A stretch of 64,000 nt of DNA from Axinella damicornis (Eukaryota > Porifera > Demospongiae > Axinellida > Axinellidae). The position numbers were made by a program, and so were the translations under genes. The notes below the pieces were generated by a model, which worked only from the letters and a program-made list of their open reading frames with translations, had not been told where the DNA came from and ran no database searches. The DNA lies in NCBI GenBank assembly GCA_963931865.1, contig OZ007506.1, positions 21,856,372-21,920,371 of the forward strand. The letters are read 5' to 3'. Each line of letters opens with the position of its first letter. The first letter of the stretch is position 1. Shown here one piece after another: positions 1 to 11,325 of the stretch.

Positions 1-1999
1 ACGTAACACCTCTAGCATGGAGTTCTCCAACTTCTCAATCACTGAAATCTGCAGGAGAGACCAGCGACTAGATGAGGAGACCAGGTGGCTAGATGGCAAG
101 ACACAAGGATACCCAGTATGGTGTCAGTACCAGACCTTCCACCAAGGTTTAAAGTTTGTGTGTGCGACACATGATGGAATCGGTGTCAGCCATGTCTCCC
201 AGCTCACCTTCTCTGTGAGGCAGGAGAGGATGTCTCTGATGTAGCCACGCATCTCCTGAAAGAACTGGTACTCCAGAGCAGCCTCCGATGAACGCTGCTC
301 CCGTCTCACAATCTCACGGTGCGCTGTCTCCAGGTCTGTGTCCAGCTGGTCCAACCGCTGCCGGTGGCCCGAGTGGGACTCCTCCAGCTCCTGCAGGTGT
401 CTCTGAAGGCGACACTTCAGGGACTCCACTGTCACGGGGATGAGTCTGTTGGGGATGTGAGGCTGTGTGGTTCTGGTGGAGTAGGGCTCTTGGTAGGGAG
501 CGGAGGGGGGGAGCGTGGGGGGCTGTACGAGGGAGTACACCGTGGGATCACTGGGGTACGCTGTGGAGCCATACATGAAGGATTGGTCGAGGGCAGTCAG
601 TGTGTTCTGGGGAGGGTGCACATTCTGCGGCTCCATGGCAGCCTTCACACCCTTTGTCATCTGCTCTTCCTCCCATCGTTTGGTCTCCTCATCCTCTGAC
701 CCCGATCCAACAGTCTCCAGCGCAGTGAGCACCTGCATCTGCCGGGACACTGGTTCCCGCTTCCCAAAGCTCATGGTGGGGCCCTCCTCAGGCTCTGAGT
801 CACTCCTGGTGGAAGAGCAGGACAAGGTCATCGTGACTAGTGATCGTACCAGGAGCTAATGGATGGAGTACCACTACACACGCTCGCAGACGCATTAGGA
901 GCTGACACAAGGTAGACACAGGATAGCTGGCAGCCTAGTGCTATACCTGTCGTGCTCATCATCCCGGATGAGTCGGGACTTCCCGGCAGCGATATCTGGT
1001 TTTCTGCTCTCCTCAAGGGGCATATACTCCACTCCCCTTCCACCCAGCTGCCTTGCCCTCTCACGCTTCTTCCTCACGGCGTGGATGGTGGCCGCATCTG
1101 GGATAAAGCCCTCGCTGAGGCGCATTCCAAGGAGGGGTGCTGGGGTCCCGTCACTTTCTTCATCACTGCTCTGCTGGCGACTGTCTGGGCGGCTGCCAGA
1201 CCTGCACAGAGAACACAGCATAGTATCTACCTGTAGATGCACTAACCTCTAACATTTCTGATGCCATTAGCAAATACAAGATTGTGAGGAAGGTGCATAC
1301 CACAAGCAGAGGCGTGACAAGCTGATATACTACAAACCCATACTAGCTAAGGTAAGTCCGGGTAATTTCGGTCAGCGGGTATTTCCGGTCACTTAGGCAG
1401 ATACGAGCCAAGGATGCAAGGTCTCGATTTTGCCGACAGATATGTTATAGCTGAGTGTTGCCTCTATCTGCACAGCACCATAGTTTTGGCTGAAAACGTA
1501 GCTTTTAGAATAGAGAAGCCCTTCTCTACTAAGTGACCGGAAATAAACCGTGACCGAAATTACCCCGACTTACCTTACTAATGGTCGGTGCTCTGAGCAG
1601 ACCTGCAGCTGCTGTATGCCCACCTTGATCTGTCCTCTTTGCGCTTCTCTCTCTCCAGCATCTTGGCCACCCTCCGAGAGTGGTTGCTCTTGCGAACTCT
1701 GAACTCCGGACCCTCACTCCCCAAGTCATCCTCGAAACTCAGCAAGCTGGGGGGGACCTGCCATAGGTGAGAAACGGATGACGTGTATGTGCAGAGGGGA
1801 TGACATCTGGGAACTGATTCACCATGCAGCCATCACAGCCCACCTTGCTGACAGCCAAGCTCTTGACCTTCCTTTCCAGAGCGGGGGGAGGCTCTCTCTC
1901 CCCTCCCTCCCCCTCCCCTCCGTCCTCCTCGTCTTCCAGCTCGACCACCCTCTTCCGGATGTTTCTCCGAGACGATTTCTTCACTGAGAACAGACTCAT
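1..1999 (-). CDS. PAXBP1: PAXBP1 (GCFC1) orthologue, N-terminal part
   Basis: PAX3/7-binding protein 1, a nuclear GCF-family protein tied to splicing and chromatin. Five exons are visible: 1844-1999, 1624-1757, 947-1201, 208-805 and 1-48 (continues off the left edge); phases join exactly. The N-terminus has the family's basic start (KSSRRNIRKRV), acidic runs, then LLSFEDD, a block around IPDAATIHAVRKKRERARQL, RLIRDDEHDR, and the conserved coiled-coil entry FFQEMRGYIRDILSCLTEK. All appear in this order in vertebrate PAXBP1. The start is the ATG opening that basic tract. The C-terminal GCF domain lies outside the window. It is transcribed divergently from HDAC8 with 144 bp between start codons. 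Intron 2 carries a MITE. Identity is confident; the function is taken from the family. Confidence 0.93.
1350..1575. mobile_element. MITE, family A (AGGTAAGTC ends), copy 1
   Basis: Non-autonomous DNA element in PAXBP1 intron 2. Terminal inverted repeats of about 50 bp begin AGGTAAGTC and include ggtaatttcggtca. TA dinucleotides flank both ends. A second copy in opposite internal orientation sits in SYAP1 intron 2. There is no coding capacity. Confidence 0.82.
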
Positions 2000-2143
2000 A
2001 CTGTTATGATGCTACAGGGCGGTACGGATTGTCCCAGGTAGGAGATGTGCACTACCACGCGTAATACTGAGCCGCATTCCAGACCAGCTATGACATGTGT
2101 TGTGTTCCATTCGGCGATTGGACCCTGCTAGGGACCATGAGCC
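2000..2143. promoter_or_regulatory. Shared divergent promoter, PAXBP1/HDAC8
   Basis: The whole interval between the two divergent start codons, so it must hold both 5' UTRs and promoters unless upstream non-coding exons exist. No TATA box stands out. The call rests on position only. Confidence 0.6.
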
Positions 2144-5100
2144 ATGACTGCTGTTGCAGAGAGTGAAGTTGCTGGAGCAGCTTCCAAGGAGGGTCGCCAC
2201 CATGCCCATGTTAGGAGGGTCTGCCTCGTACACTCGAGCAAGTTGCTGGAGATATCGGAGAGGAATCCGCGGTTTACAGGCAGAGTGAGGAGAAGGTGTT
2301 CTGGCTCGTGGCTAAGTTTTACGGAACGGAACACTTGGAAAACATGGAACAGGCCCTCACTACTAGTGCCTGATCTCCACAAACTGTAGAAAGCTCAATA
2401 GTTGCTACGTGCTGGTAGCTGGTACCTATACTGCTGGAAGTTGAGGGTTGCTCTGGGTTACTGTTGGCGTTACAGACAGCTCAGAGTTGGTATTATGGCC
2501 AGAGTTGGCTGTATATATGTGAGCTTCCGCCAACATGAGTCCAATTCTTTCCAGCTACAAGGATTCTAGTCTGACAGGTCAGACTCTTTTTCCTGTTTAC
2601 ATTTCTAACCCTAACCCCCAAACAGGAAAAAGAGTCTGGCCTGTGAGACTACAAGGATTCAGGTTCCAGCAGGTGGGGGGCGCCAAGCTCTAGCTAGTGA
2701 TATACAGTTTGTGGAGATTAGACACTGCAATGAGGACGTACTACATAGCTGTTCTATGTTTTCCATTGTTCTGTTCTGTTCTGTTGCATGCATATTGACG
2801 TGATATTCTGTGATGTGTACTTTCTCGTGCAGGGAAGGCTGGTGCACTCCCTGATTGAAGCTTATGGACTCCTGGACAGGCTCAAGTATAGTGTGTCTGA
2901 TAGATAGATGGATAGATAGATATACAGATGAATAGATAGACAGACAGACATATAGATAGATAGATAGATAAATGCAGATAGATAAATAGATAGATAGGCA
3001 GAAACTCAGCTGTCGCCATACTGTCAATACAGAATGGTTTGTTTTTTTTTCCATCTCAATGCAGGGTTGTTGAACCGGAGGTGACAGACAGGCGTGGGTT
3101 GCAGTCCTTCCACAGCGCTGCCTACTTGGCCTTCTTACATTCCCACAGCCGTCCACAGGCAGGAGCGGACGAGGTTGGGGAGGAAGAGGAGAGATATGGT
3201 CTTGGTACGCTTGCACATGCAGTTTCCAGGATGGCGACTACACACACACACACACACACACACACAGGGTATGACTGCCCCATATTTCCCGGCCTGTATG
3301 AGTACGTGTGTGCCATTGCCGGGAGCAGTCTGGCTGCAGCTGACGCTCTGGTGGAGGGGCAGGTGGACGTAGCCATCAACTGGTATGGAGGATGGCACCA
3401 TGGGAATAAGTTAGTCCTCCCAGTATTTGTAATGGTGTAGCCCAAGGACTTCATCCAACGCCTCCCCCAGGGATGAGGCCTCTGGGTTCTGCTACTGCAA
3501 TGACATTGTCCTGGCCATCCTCCGATTGCTGGTGAGATTCAACAGAGTGCTGTATGTCGACATGGACGTGCACCATGGCGATGGTAGGCCAGCATGTCCA
3601 TCAGTCTGTCCACCATGTCGTCAGCCCTCACTTGTGAACTGATCCACCTCTCACACTGTTCCCTCACAGGTGTGGAAGATGCCTTCTTCCACACTCCCCG
3701 TGTCATGACAGTCTCCCTCCACAACTTCTCTCCGGGTTTCTTCCCAGGTGACAGCTGTCTGGGTGTAGGATACACGTGGTTCTATGATTGCACAACATAG
3801 GTACAGGGATGGTTGCTGCGTGCATGCCAAGGCTAGTTGCTGAGTATAGAGCTGGATGCAGGATGGTCACTGGATGCAGGGATGGTTGCTGGGTGCAGGG
3901 CTGGTTGCTGGGTGCAGGGCTGGTTGCTGGGTGCAGGGCTGGTTGCTGGGTGCAGGATGGTTGCTGGATGCAGGATGGTTGCTGGATGCAGGGATGGTTG
4001 CTGGGTGCAGGGCTGGTTGCTGGGTGCAGGGCTGGTTGCTGGGTGCAGGATGGTTGCTGGATGCAGGGATGGTTGCTGGATGCAGGGATGGTTGCTGGGT
4101 GCAGGGCTGGTTGCTGGGTGCAGGGCTGGTTGCTGAGTGTAGAGCTGGTCACTGGATGCAGGATGGTTGCTGGGTGCAGGGCTGGTTGCTGGGTGCAGGG
4201 ATGGTTGCTGGATGCAGGGCTGGTTGCTGGATGCAGGATGGTTGCTGGGTGCAGGGCTGGTTGCTGGGTGCAGGGCTGGTTGCTGGGTGCAGGGATGGTT
4301 GCTGGATGCAGGGATGGTTGCTGGATGCAGGATGGTTGCTGGATGCAGGATGGTTGCTGGATGCAGGGATGGTTGCTGGATGCAGGGATGGTTGCTGGGT
4401 GCAGGGCTGGTTGCTGGGTGCAGGATGGTTGCTGGATGCAGGATGGTTGCTGGATGCAGGGATGGTTGCTGGGTGCAGGGATGGTTGCTGGATGCAGGAT
4501 GGTTGCTGGATACAGGACAGTTGCTAGGTATAGAGCTGGTTGCTGGGTGGTGTGGGGGTATGTGTGTTGCTGAGTGTCATACCACCTGTTTACGCCAGAA
4601 GATTAGATTGTGAGGTTGCAGTAGTGATTGTGTACCCGGCTGTCTGCTGTTACAGGCAGTGGTGATGTGGACTCAGTGGGGGCGGGGAGGGGGAGGTTCC
4701 ACTGTGTGAACGTCCCCCTGAGGGACGGGGTACGAGATGACCAGTACGAGGAAATATTCACAAGGTGAGAATGATACTTCAACCTGTTAGATTGTCATAA
4801 TGCTTGTGTGCACACTGGTCTTGCTTATTACAGCTGTGGAGTTGGGGGGCCTCACTTGTATCGGCAGCTGACTTTTATTTCAGGGTTCTCTCTGAGGTCA
4901 AAGGTCGTTTCAAGCCTGATGTGGTGGTGCTGCAATGTGGAGCGGACATGCTCAGTGGTGATCCACTAGGGTCGTTTTCCCTCACTCTGAGGGGAGTGGG
5001 GAGGTGTGCTACCTTTGTTCTGCAGTGGGATATACCCACACTGTTGCTAGGAGGAGGTTGGTGGGGTATTTGTTGCCAGTCTCTGGATTGTTCGTGTTGG

Positions 5101-5467
5101 TGGGACCAAGAGAAGAGAGTAACAAAACGCGTGCACTATAGGACGTGACTTCTGTTTCTTTATTGCAGGAGGCTACCATTTTGCAAATACTGCTCGTCTG
5201 TGGGCCTACCTGACAGGTTTAGCTGTGCAGCATACCCTGACCAATGAGATTCCAGAGCATGAGGTTAGCACACCTTCGTGTCAAATGCTAGCTTCCCCTA
5301 ACTGCACAGGTCACTGTCTCTTCCAGAGCTTTGAGTGCTACGGACCAGACTTTGAGCTGCATTTTGATGCAGGCCACAGACCGACGCAGAACTCCTACCA
5401 GGCAGTGGAGGAACTGCTCCAGACAGTAGCAGGTCATCTCTCTAACGTTAGTGTACAACTTCAATAG
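2144..5467 (+). CDS. HDAC8: Histone deacetylase 8 (class I, zinc-dependent)
   Basis: Removes acetyl groups from lysines (in vertebrates including cohesin SMC3) using Zn2+. Ten exons: 2144-2284, 2833-2885, 3065-3204, 3268-3409, 3471-3583, 3670-3747, 4656-4764, 4884-5056, 5169-5263 and 5327-5467, giving 394 aa with all phases closing. Class I marks in order: [11 protein letters not shown], the catalytic His pair in [14 protein letters not shown], the metal-binding DxH in [35 protein letters not shown], the GGGGY tyrosine loop across the exon 8/9 join, and the ending [14 protein letters not shown]. The short C-terminus and HDAC8-like VHSLIEAY block separate it from HDAC1/2/3. Introns hold a foldback, a GATA microsatellite, a CA tract next to an acceptor and a large minisatellite. 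The stop codon lies within the first unit of a 37-bp array. Confidence 0.95.
2567..2649. repeat. Foldback element in HDAC8 intron 1
   Basis: Inverted arms of about 31 bp (left agtctgacaggtcagactc, right ending cctgtgagact) around a short loop containing ctaaccctaacccc. It is flanked on both sides by the same 11 bp, tacaaggattc (2556-2566 and 2650-2660), which looks like a target-site duplication. Confidence 0.7.
2897..2992. repeat. GATA-type microsatellite
   Basis: Imperfect (gata)n with gaca variants in HDAC8 intron 2. Confidence 0.85.
3856..4545. repeat. Minisatellite, about 19-bp unit, HDAC8 intron 6
   Basis: About 35 copies of ggatggttgctggatgcag and variants (ggctggttgctgggtgcag). Long stop-free frames run through it but give only a monotonous Gly/Cys/Trp/Leu/Met repeat, so they are not genes. 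The same unit recurs at 11028-11115, about 7 kb away. Confidence 0.93.
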
Positions 5468-5628
5468 CAGGTCACTCTCCAATATTAGTGTACGACTTCA
5501 ATAGCAGGTCACTCTCCAATATTAGTGTACAACTTCAATAGCAGGTCACTCTCCAATATTAGTGTACAACTTCAATAGCAGGTCACTCTCCAATATTAGT
5601 GTACAACTTTCAACAGCAGGTCACCAAC
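5444..5628. repeat. 37-bp minisatellite overlapping the HDAC8 stop
   Basis: About 4.5 units of gtgtacaacttcaatagcag plus gtcactctccaatatta. The first unit encodes the final HDAC8 residues and the TAG stop; later units are 3' UTR. Single degenerate units (caatgttagtgtacaac) reappear around 6190-6310 and 11490. Confidence 0.88.
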
Positions 5629-6428
5629 TGAACAGCAGGTCACATGATCCAGAATAGTTAACCATAACTATAGCTAAATACCCTTTAGTATGGGGTTTGA
5701 CTTCAAAACTATTATTACAATCCTGGTAGGGGAAAAATTGTACCACGAAATGTAAATAAATTGTATATAACAGTGTCACGACTGTGTAGTCAGTGGGTCT
5801 TTCGTAAGAGCTTCACTGGGGCAATGAACCTCTAAGAGAGCACTCAAGCAGTGGCTGCCGACGGGAAGACAAAAGCGTACATAACTCCACCACCAAAGTG
5901 AGTTTCAACACCAACATAATATGTTAGGGTCACTCCTCGACAGCAATCATGAAGTTGTAGTCAGAATCTTTGTAGGCCATTTGTAAGTAGTCAAACATTA
6001 ACTAAAACTAAATCCATTTTAGTTAAGCCCTTTTCAATTTTAGCTAACCAACTGAACTGCAACTAAATGCTTCCGAAAGAACACAACTATAAACTATATC
6101 ATTTTTCAAAATCCAAAAACTAAACTAAAACTCCAATCGGCATCCTATAAAACAACGTACACTGGACTCCATCTCCAAGGGCAATGTTCGCATACAACTG
6201 AGTATCCCATCTCCAATGTTTGCGTACAACAGATTATCCCTGCTCGCGCTCCAATGTTAGTGTACAACAGATTATCCCTGCTCCAATGTTAGCGTACAAC
6301 TGCACAATCCAATGTACTGATAGCATACAACTGCGCACTCCAATGTACTGTTAGCGTACAACTGCACAACACTTCTCAGCAATATATATTGTCAACCTGA
6401 CTACTAAGCTAGCAGCAGTCTATGGATC

Positions 6429-6509
6429 TAGCCTCGTTCCCAGGCTCCCCCCTGTGCGTGTGGTGAAGAAATCGGCGAACACAGGGGGAGGAGCCTGGGA
6501 ACAAGGCTA
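6429..6509. repeat. agcctcg foldback, copy
   Basis: Arms tagcctcgttcccaggctcc and ggagcctgggaacaaggcta around a loop. Confidence 0.8.
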
Positions 6510-6570
6510 ATATGGATTTAGGCTTCAACTTTGACATTCAACAATCGGCTTGACTGGGGACCCCACACCT

Positions 6571-7325
6571 GTAGCAGGCCTTACACCTCTCTAACCCACC
6601 TGTAGCAGGCCTTACACCTCTCTAACCCACCTGTAGCAGGCCTTACACCTCTCTAACCCACCTGTAGCAGGCCTTACACCTCTCTAACCCACCTGTAGCA
6701 GGCCTTACACCTCTCTAACCCACCTGTAGCAGGCCTTACACCTCTCTAACCCACCTGTAGCAGGCCTTACACCTCTCTAACCACCTGTAGCAGGCCTTAC
6801 ACCTCTCTAACCCACCTGTAGCAGGCCTTACACCTCTCTAACCCACCTGTAGCAGGCCTTACACCTCTCTAACCCACCTGTAGCAGGCCTTACACCTCTC
6901 TAACCTCCTGTAGCAGGCCTTACACCTCTCTATTTAACCCACCTGTAGCAGGCCTTACACCTCTCTAACCCACCTGTAGCAGGCCTTACACCTCTCTAAC
7001 CCACCTGTAGCAGGCCTCTCCACCTGTAGCAGGCCTTACACCTCTCTAACCCACCTGTAGCAGGCCTTGCACCTCTCTAACCACCTGTAGCAGGCCTTAC
7101 ACCTCTCTAACCACCTGTAGCAGGCCTTACACCTCTCTAACCCACCTATAGCAGGCCTCTCCACCTGTAGCAGGCCTCTCCACCTGTAGCAGGCCTTACA
7201 CCTCTCTAACCCACCTGTAGCAGGCCTTACACCTCTCTAACCACCTGTAGCAGGCCTTACACCTCTCTAACCACCTGTAGCAGGCCTTACACCTCTCTAA
7301 CCAACCTGTAGCAGGCCTTACACCG
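6571..7325. repeat. 32-bp minisatellite
   Basis: About 23 copies of cacctgtagcaggccttaca plus cctctctaaccc, with a few short-unit deletions. It sits between two convergent 3' ends. Confidence 0.95.
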
Positions 7326-7449
7326 GTCTCTCTAACATCACCATAATATTATGTTCAGCTTCAATACGTTTCATTTCAACAGCAGGCAAGAGTATACAAA
7401 GCGATTATAATACAATGTGGTCAGTTACCTAATAGTGTCACACAGTAAT

Positions 7450-10217
7450 TCATACAGAGTTCTTGTCATGTGCTTCTGGTTCTGGCTGGCCACCATTCTC
7501 AATGTCCTGGGCTTCCTTCCTGAGCTGGAGATTCCCATCACTGCTGCACAGCGGTTGGTGCGTGAAGTGACTGAAGAATGACAGGGGGTGGTATACCTGT
7601 GTGTGTGTGTGTGTGTATGGGGGGGGGGGGGGGGGGGGGGGGGATCGAAGATTAAAATTTGGTTATGTAGCGTGTACCCCTTTATGATTTAGTGCATCAA
7701 CAACTCTGAGCAATACAAATGGGGCTTTATTATACTGTAGTTGCATTATTAACTGCAGATCACTTCTTAGCATGCACATATTCGCTGTTAGGTGCAGGTT
7801 CGATTTGATAGGCACATGTGCTTAATAATGCGCGACTATGGTAGCAACATTGTAAACGCAGAAATGCGATATTGATGTATGGACTGACAAGTGATGCCAT
7901 GTCTATCACTGGTGTAGCTATATAGGTTAACTCAGTACTCCAAGGATCTTATGTCTGTTACAATATTTATAAATCTGACCCACAATGCCAATGGCGACCA
8001 CTGCCCCAATGGCAAGGCCACTGAGCACATCTGCTGGGTGATGCTTGTGGTCTGAGATCCGTGAGAGTGCAGTGAGCATAGCCAGGAGGAAGGAGAATAG
8101 CATCAGCGTCAGCTTGATGCCAGAGCGATGGTAGAACACACGTACACTGGACACGTACAGCTGGGGATGACGTCAGTGTGTGTGTATGTGGGAGTGCTTG
8201 AACTTCAGTCCAGCTCTACAAAGGCAACATGATAACTCACAGCAAGAAATACGAAGGCAAAACCAGACATAGAAGAATGTCCAGAGGGCCAGGACAATCT
8301 GAGGGAAGGTTCAAGAAGTAATTGGTGAGTGTAAGTGATCAGAATTCTGGAAGTTGAACATAAAAATAGTGCAGGTGATGGACCGCCATGTACATGATTG
8401 AGGAAATCATCCTTGTGCACACCTTACTTTATGGCTGCTATTGTATCTGATAGACATTTTATCGTGTACAAGAGAAAGACTTGTCACTACCTATTTGCAT
8501 GGTTAATAAGTTGGAGGGTGACCACTATAGTGAGGGTTGGAAGGAAGTGCACTTTACCTGGCATCAAACACCCTGGAAGGTTCTCCCCTGCACTCGTACT
8601 CCGTCACATAGACCTGGTAGCCCCGCTGGTCGGTGCAGTTGATGCTAGAGAAGTCAGGGTTGCAGGCATCAAGGAAGTGAGGCCGTAGCCTCCCCACAAC
8701 CAGCTTCCCAATTTCTGTTATCACCAATGTGATGAGGATGCCAGTGAGAAACCAGCGTATCTGGAAGCCCAAACGGAGCAACCAGGCGGGAACACGCAAG
8801 CAAAACACTTTGAGTGGCCCTAAGTGACATTCCCTCCTTGGGCGGCCGTATCTCTCCCACACATTGCCCACGACCAGCTGCATGTAGAGGAAAGAGAATA
8901 CTGATAATGGTCTCTGGAGCCCTTCATCTGGGTGAAGGGTCTGGGGCCCGGTCCAGACCGTCCAGTCTTGTGTGCTATACCCTCGCTATTGGGGCCAGTG
9001 GAGGAGGCAAGGAAAGCGAGACAGCCTTCCTGCATGGTTTGGGAACCAACTACAGGCTACCAAGGATTGGGTGCCGTGGCTATTTCAATTCATCTCTTGC
9101 CAAGAGTCAAGGCTATGTATAGGGTCAAAGAAACTGCAGGTTTAATGGTTAGGTTGGGCACTATAGGGTTAACTTAAGCAATGCAAGCTTGACTTGTAGG
9201 GTTAGTGTCAGCTTGATATACTGTTGCACATCAGTCGAAGACAATAGCTATAGCTGTAATTCTAAAGAACGCTGCAATAAGGTAAAGCGGTGTAACTTGG
9301 AACAATTTTCATGAAATCAGCTCTAATTTTGGACTGGAAGCAGATAGAGACTTGCAGTTCAGAAGATAGCAGAGTCTTTCCTCCATCTACACTACAAATT
9401 TCATAGCTCTAGCTGCTGTTGTTCCTTTGCAATTTAGCCAAACATCAAAATTGGGTAACTTGGAACAGTAGCTAGCTACACAATGCAAGCTAAGGAGTGT
9501 AGCATTCCTGTTGCTTTGCACCAGTTCAGTCCTAGTGCTAGTTTTCAGATGTGTAGTTAAGTCACTTTGCACCGATCTGATCCTGGAATTGCTGGTAAGT
9601 TTCCACTTTCAGAAAAATTGAAATTCAGTGACTCAAAGCTAGCTGGCTCCCGTGTGATAGGACTTCAGATTTCAGGATTTGGTGCAAGTGTTAAGCAGCT
9701 GGGCTAGTAGTTAGTATGTATCAAGTCTCATCTTCTCCTCATGAGAGTGCTAGAAAAATATTGTTCCAAGTTACCCTGCCTTACCTTACTATTGCTGTAT
9801 TATAAAAATAGGCATGTCTAGTTTTCTATTCACATGCTAACCTCTTAAAATTAATGTTTAATCCGTTTGTACATATTCTAATAGGCCTAATCAGGACGTG
9901 CATTTTGCAATGCGTTACACAAAATTTATTTCCAGTAGCAGCATAATTATAGCTAGGTGTTACGTATTGAAGAGTCTTTCTCAGCATACCCCTAGCAACG
10001 GTACCCCCAGCGAGCTGATTGCGAGTGCCCAGGTGGGGACAGTGCTGTCTTGGTAGGGTAGTTTGAGCGACTCATCGCCACAGAAGAACCCACGTCGAAC
10101 GATTCGCCCGGTAATACCCGCGACATACAAACCAATCCACAGGCCTAGGAGGATTCCCAGGGCCACCAAATCACACACAACACGAACACCGCTAATCTTA
10201 AGCTTTCGGTCACGCAT
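7450..10217 (-). CDS. PLPP: Phospholipid phosphatase (LPP/PAP2 type), copy A
   Basis: Membrane ecto-phosphatase of the LPP family, which dephosphorylates lysophosphatidate, phosphatidate and sphingosine-1-phosphate. Exons 9990-10217, 8558-8877, 8241-8298, 7984-8160 and 7450-7596 give 309 aa. The three catalytic motifs are intact: [16 protein letters not shown] and [10 protein letters not shown]. The first exon holds a membrane helix and the [13 protein letters not shown] block (vertebrate GVFCNDESIKYPY). The ATG of MRDRKLK matches the start of copy B. An open frame past 7984 ends soon, but a GTGGGT donor there joins in phase to a terminal exon starting [11 protein letters not shown] and ending HDKNSV. 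Copy B has the same exon, and the join reads like vertebrate AVYVSDFF. Intron 1 carries a MITE. Confidence 0.9.
9280..9786. mobile_element. MITE, family B (AGGTAAAG ends)
   Basis: Non-autonomous element in intron 1 of PLPP copy A. Terminal inverted repeats of about 28 bp (aggtaaagcggtgtaacttg / rc of caagttaccctgccttacct) with three mismatches; TA on both flanks; no open frame. The first bases resemble family A. Confidence 0.78.
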
Positions 10218-10535
10218 GTCCACAAGTACAAGTCTCGCAGAACTTCCTGAACTGGAAGAATGGTCCGGTCTAACACATAAGACGGGGAGCGCGGCTCCGG
10301 ATGCGCTCCTGACAGCCTGTAGACCGAGTACCTGCTAACCACTGTTTGCCAACCTGCGAACAGCAAGCCAATCACAACAGAGTCTCAGGCTGGCTTCATG
10401 TAGGAAACGCAAGAACAGCACGCGCAAGCTGCAGTTAGAGGTTGTCAACGACTTGCACAAACCATTGGTGGTTTGCTACTTTAATACAGCACGAGTTTCA
10501 AGCAGTCCTCTGCCTTAGCGCCCTCGCCTGCAGTC

Positions 10536-10636
10536 TAGTCTCGATCTCGCGGGGACGAACGAACGTTAACGTTCGCGCCGCACTCCGCGATCCGCCGCGC
10601 GCCGCGGAGGGCGGCGCGGCGCAGCCCGCGAGACTA
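10536..10636. repeat. GC-rich foldback upstream of PLPP copy A
   Basis: Outer arms tagtctcg / cgagacta enclose a perfect gaacgttaacgttc palindrome and a CpG-dense inner inverted repeat (cgccgc / gcggcg). Confidence 0.7.
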
Positions 10637-11027
10637 GGTCAGTGCATGCTGTGCATGTACAGTGCATGTTACTGTACAATGTATTTTGTTTGTTCTCTAT
10701 TCAGGGTATGTTTTACTTGTTCTTGTACCGTTGCTGCTTTTTTTTCTCTAGCCATCTTGTCTCCATGCAGGATACAATCTGCTTCAAATGAAAAGCAGCT
10801 GGAGGTGTTCAGATCTTTCCACTGGCCATGGGACAAGAAACAGGACCTTCAACTTTGATGTGCACCTAATATGGCTCACACAAATTTTCTTTGTTAGTCT
10901 TCAGATACAAATGCTCTCTCAAAATGTATGTGTGTGGTCTGCAATACGCTTGTGGAAGATGTCTTCTCCCATCAGTGTGTGAAAACTGAAATGTGTACCG
11001 GTACCATGAACACACTAGCTAGGGATG

Positions 11028-11115
11028 GTTGCTACTTGCTAGGTGCAGGGATGGTTGCTGGGTGCAGGGATGGTTGCTACTTGCTAGGTGCAGGGATGGT
11101 TGCTGTATGCAGGCA
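11028..11115. repeat. Short minisatellite sharing the HDAC8 intron unit
   Basis: Four units of ggatggttgct followed by gggtgca, or by acttgctaggtgca. Confidence 0.75.
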
Positions 11116-11285
11116 GGCCTAGGGATGCATGGTGAATGGTGAAATGCATATTTCTTTACATAACTCTTGACTGCAGCTATTCGGATGTTCATTGTGCCAT
11201 TAAGTGTTGACATGATCTCTCCAGCACAATTTTGATCTGTGGATTCGTTTCACAAAGATAAAACAGAAGCATTCATTCATGTAGC

Positions 11286-11325
11286 TAGTCTCGTTCCCAG
11301 ACCCCCCCCTCTGGGAACGAGACTA
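11286..11325. repeat. agcctcg foldback, short copy
   Basis: Arms tagtctcgttcccaga / tctgggaacgagacta around a C-rich loop. Confidence 0.8.

Larger units (their letters stand above)
5629..7449. other. Intergenic region, HDAC8 to PLPP copy A (tail to tail)
   Basis: No gene seen. It holds AT-rich sequence, dispersed fragments of the 37-bp unit, a foldback at 6429-6509, the 32-bp minisatellite 6571-7325, and sequence matching the 3' side of the second phosphatase copy. Confidence 0.7.

Noticed and set aside
3788..4613. Long ORFs encoding a Cys/Trp/Leu/Met repeat
   Set aside because: They are translations of the 19-bp minisatellite in HDAC8 intron 6, open in several frames, and interrupted by no splice logic.
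6571..7325. Regular 32-bp repeat considered as a CRISPR array
   Set aside because: Units are contiguous with no unique spacers, and the sequence is an animal genome.
7927..7983. Read-through end of PLPP copy A ending ILGVLS as the true C-terminus
   Set aside because: Copy B diverges completely here while a downstream spliced exon is conserved in both.
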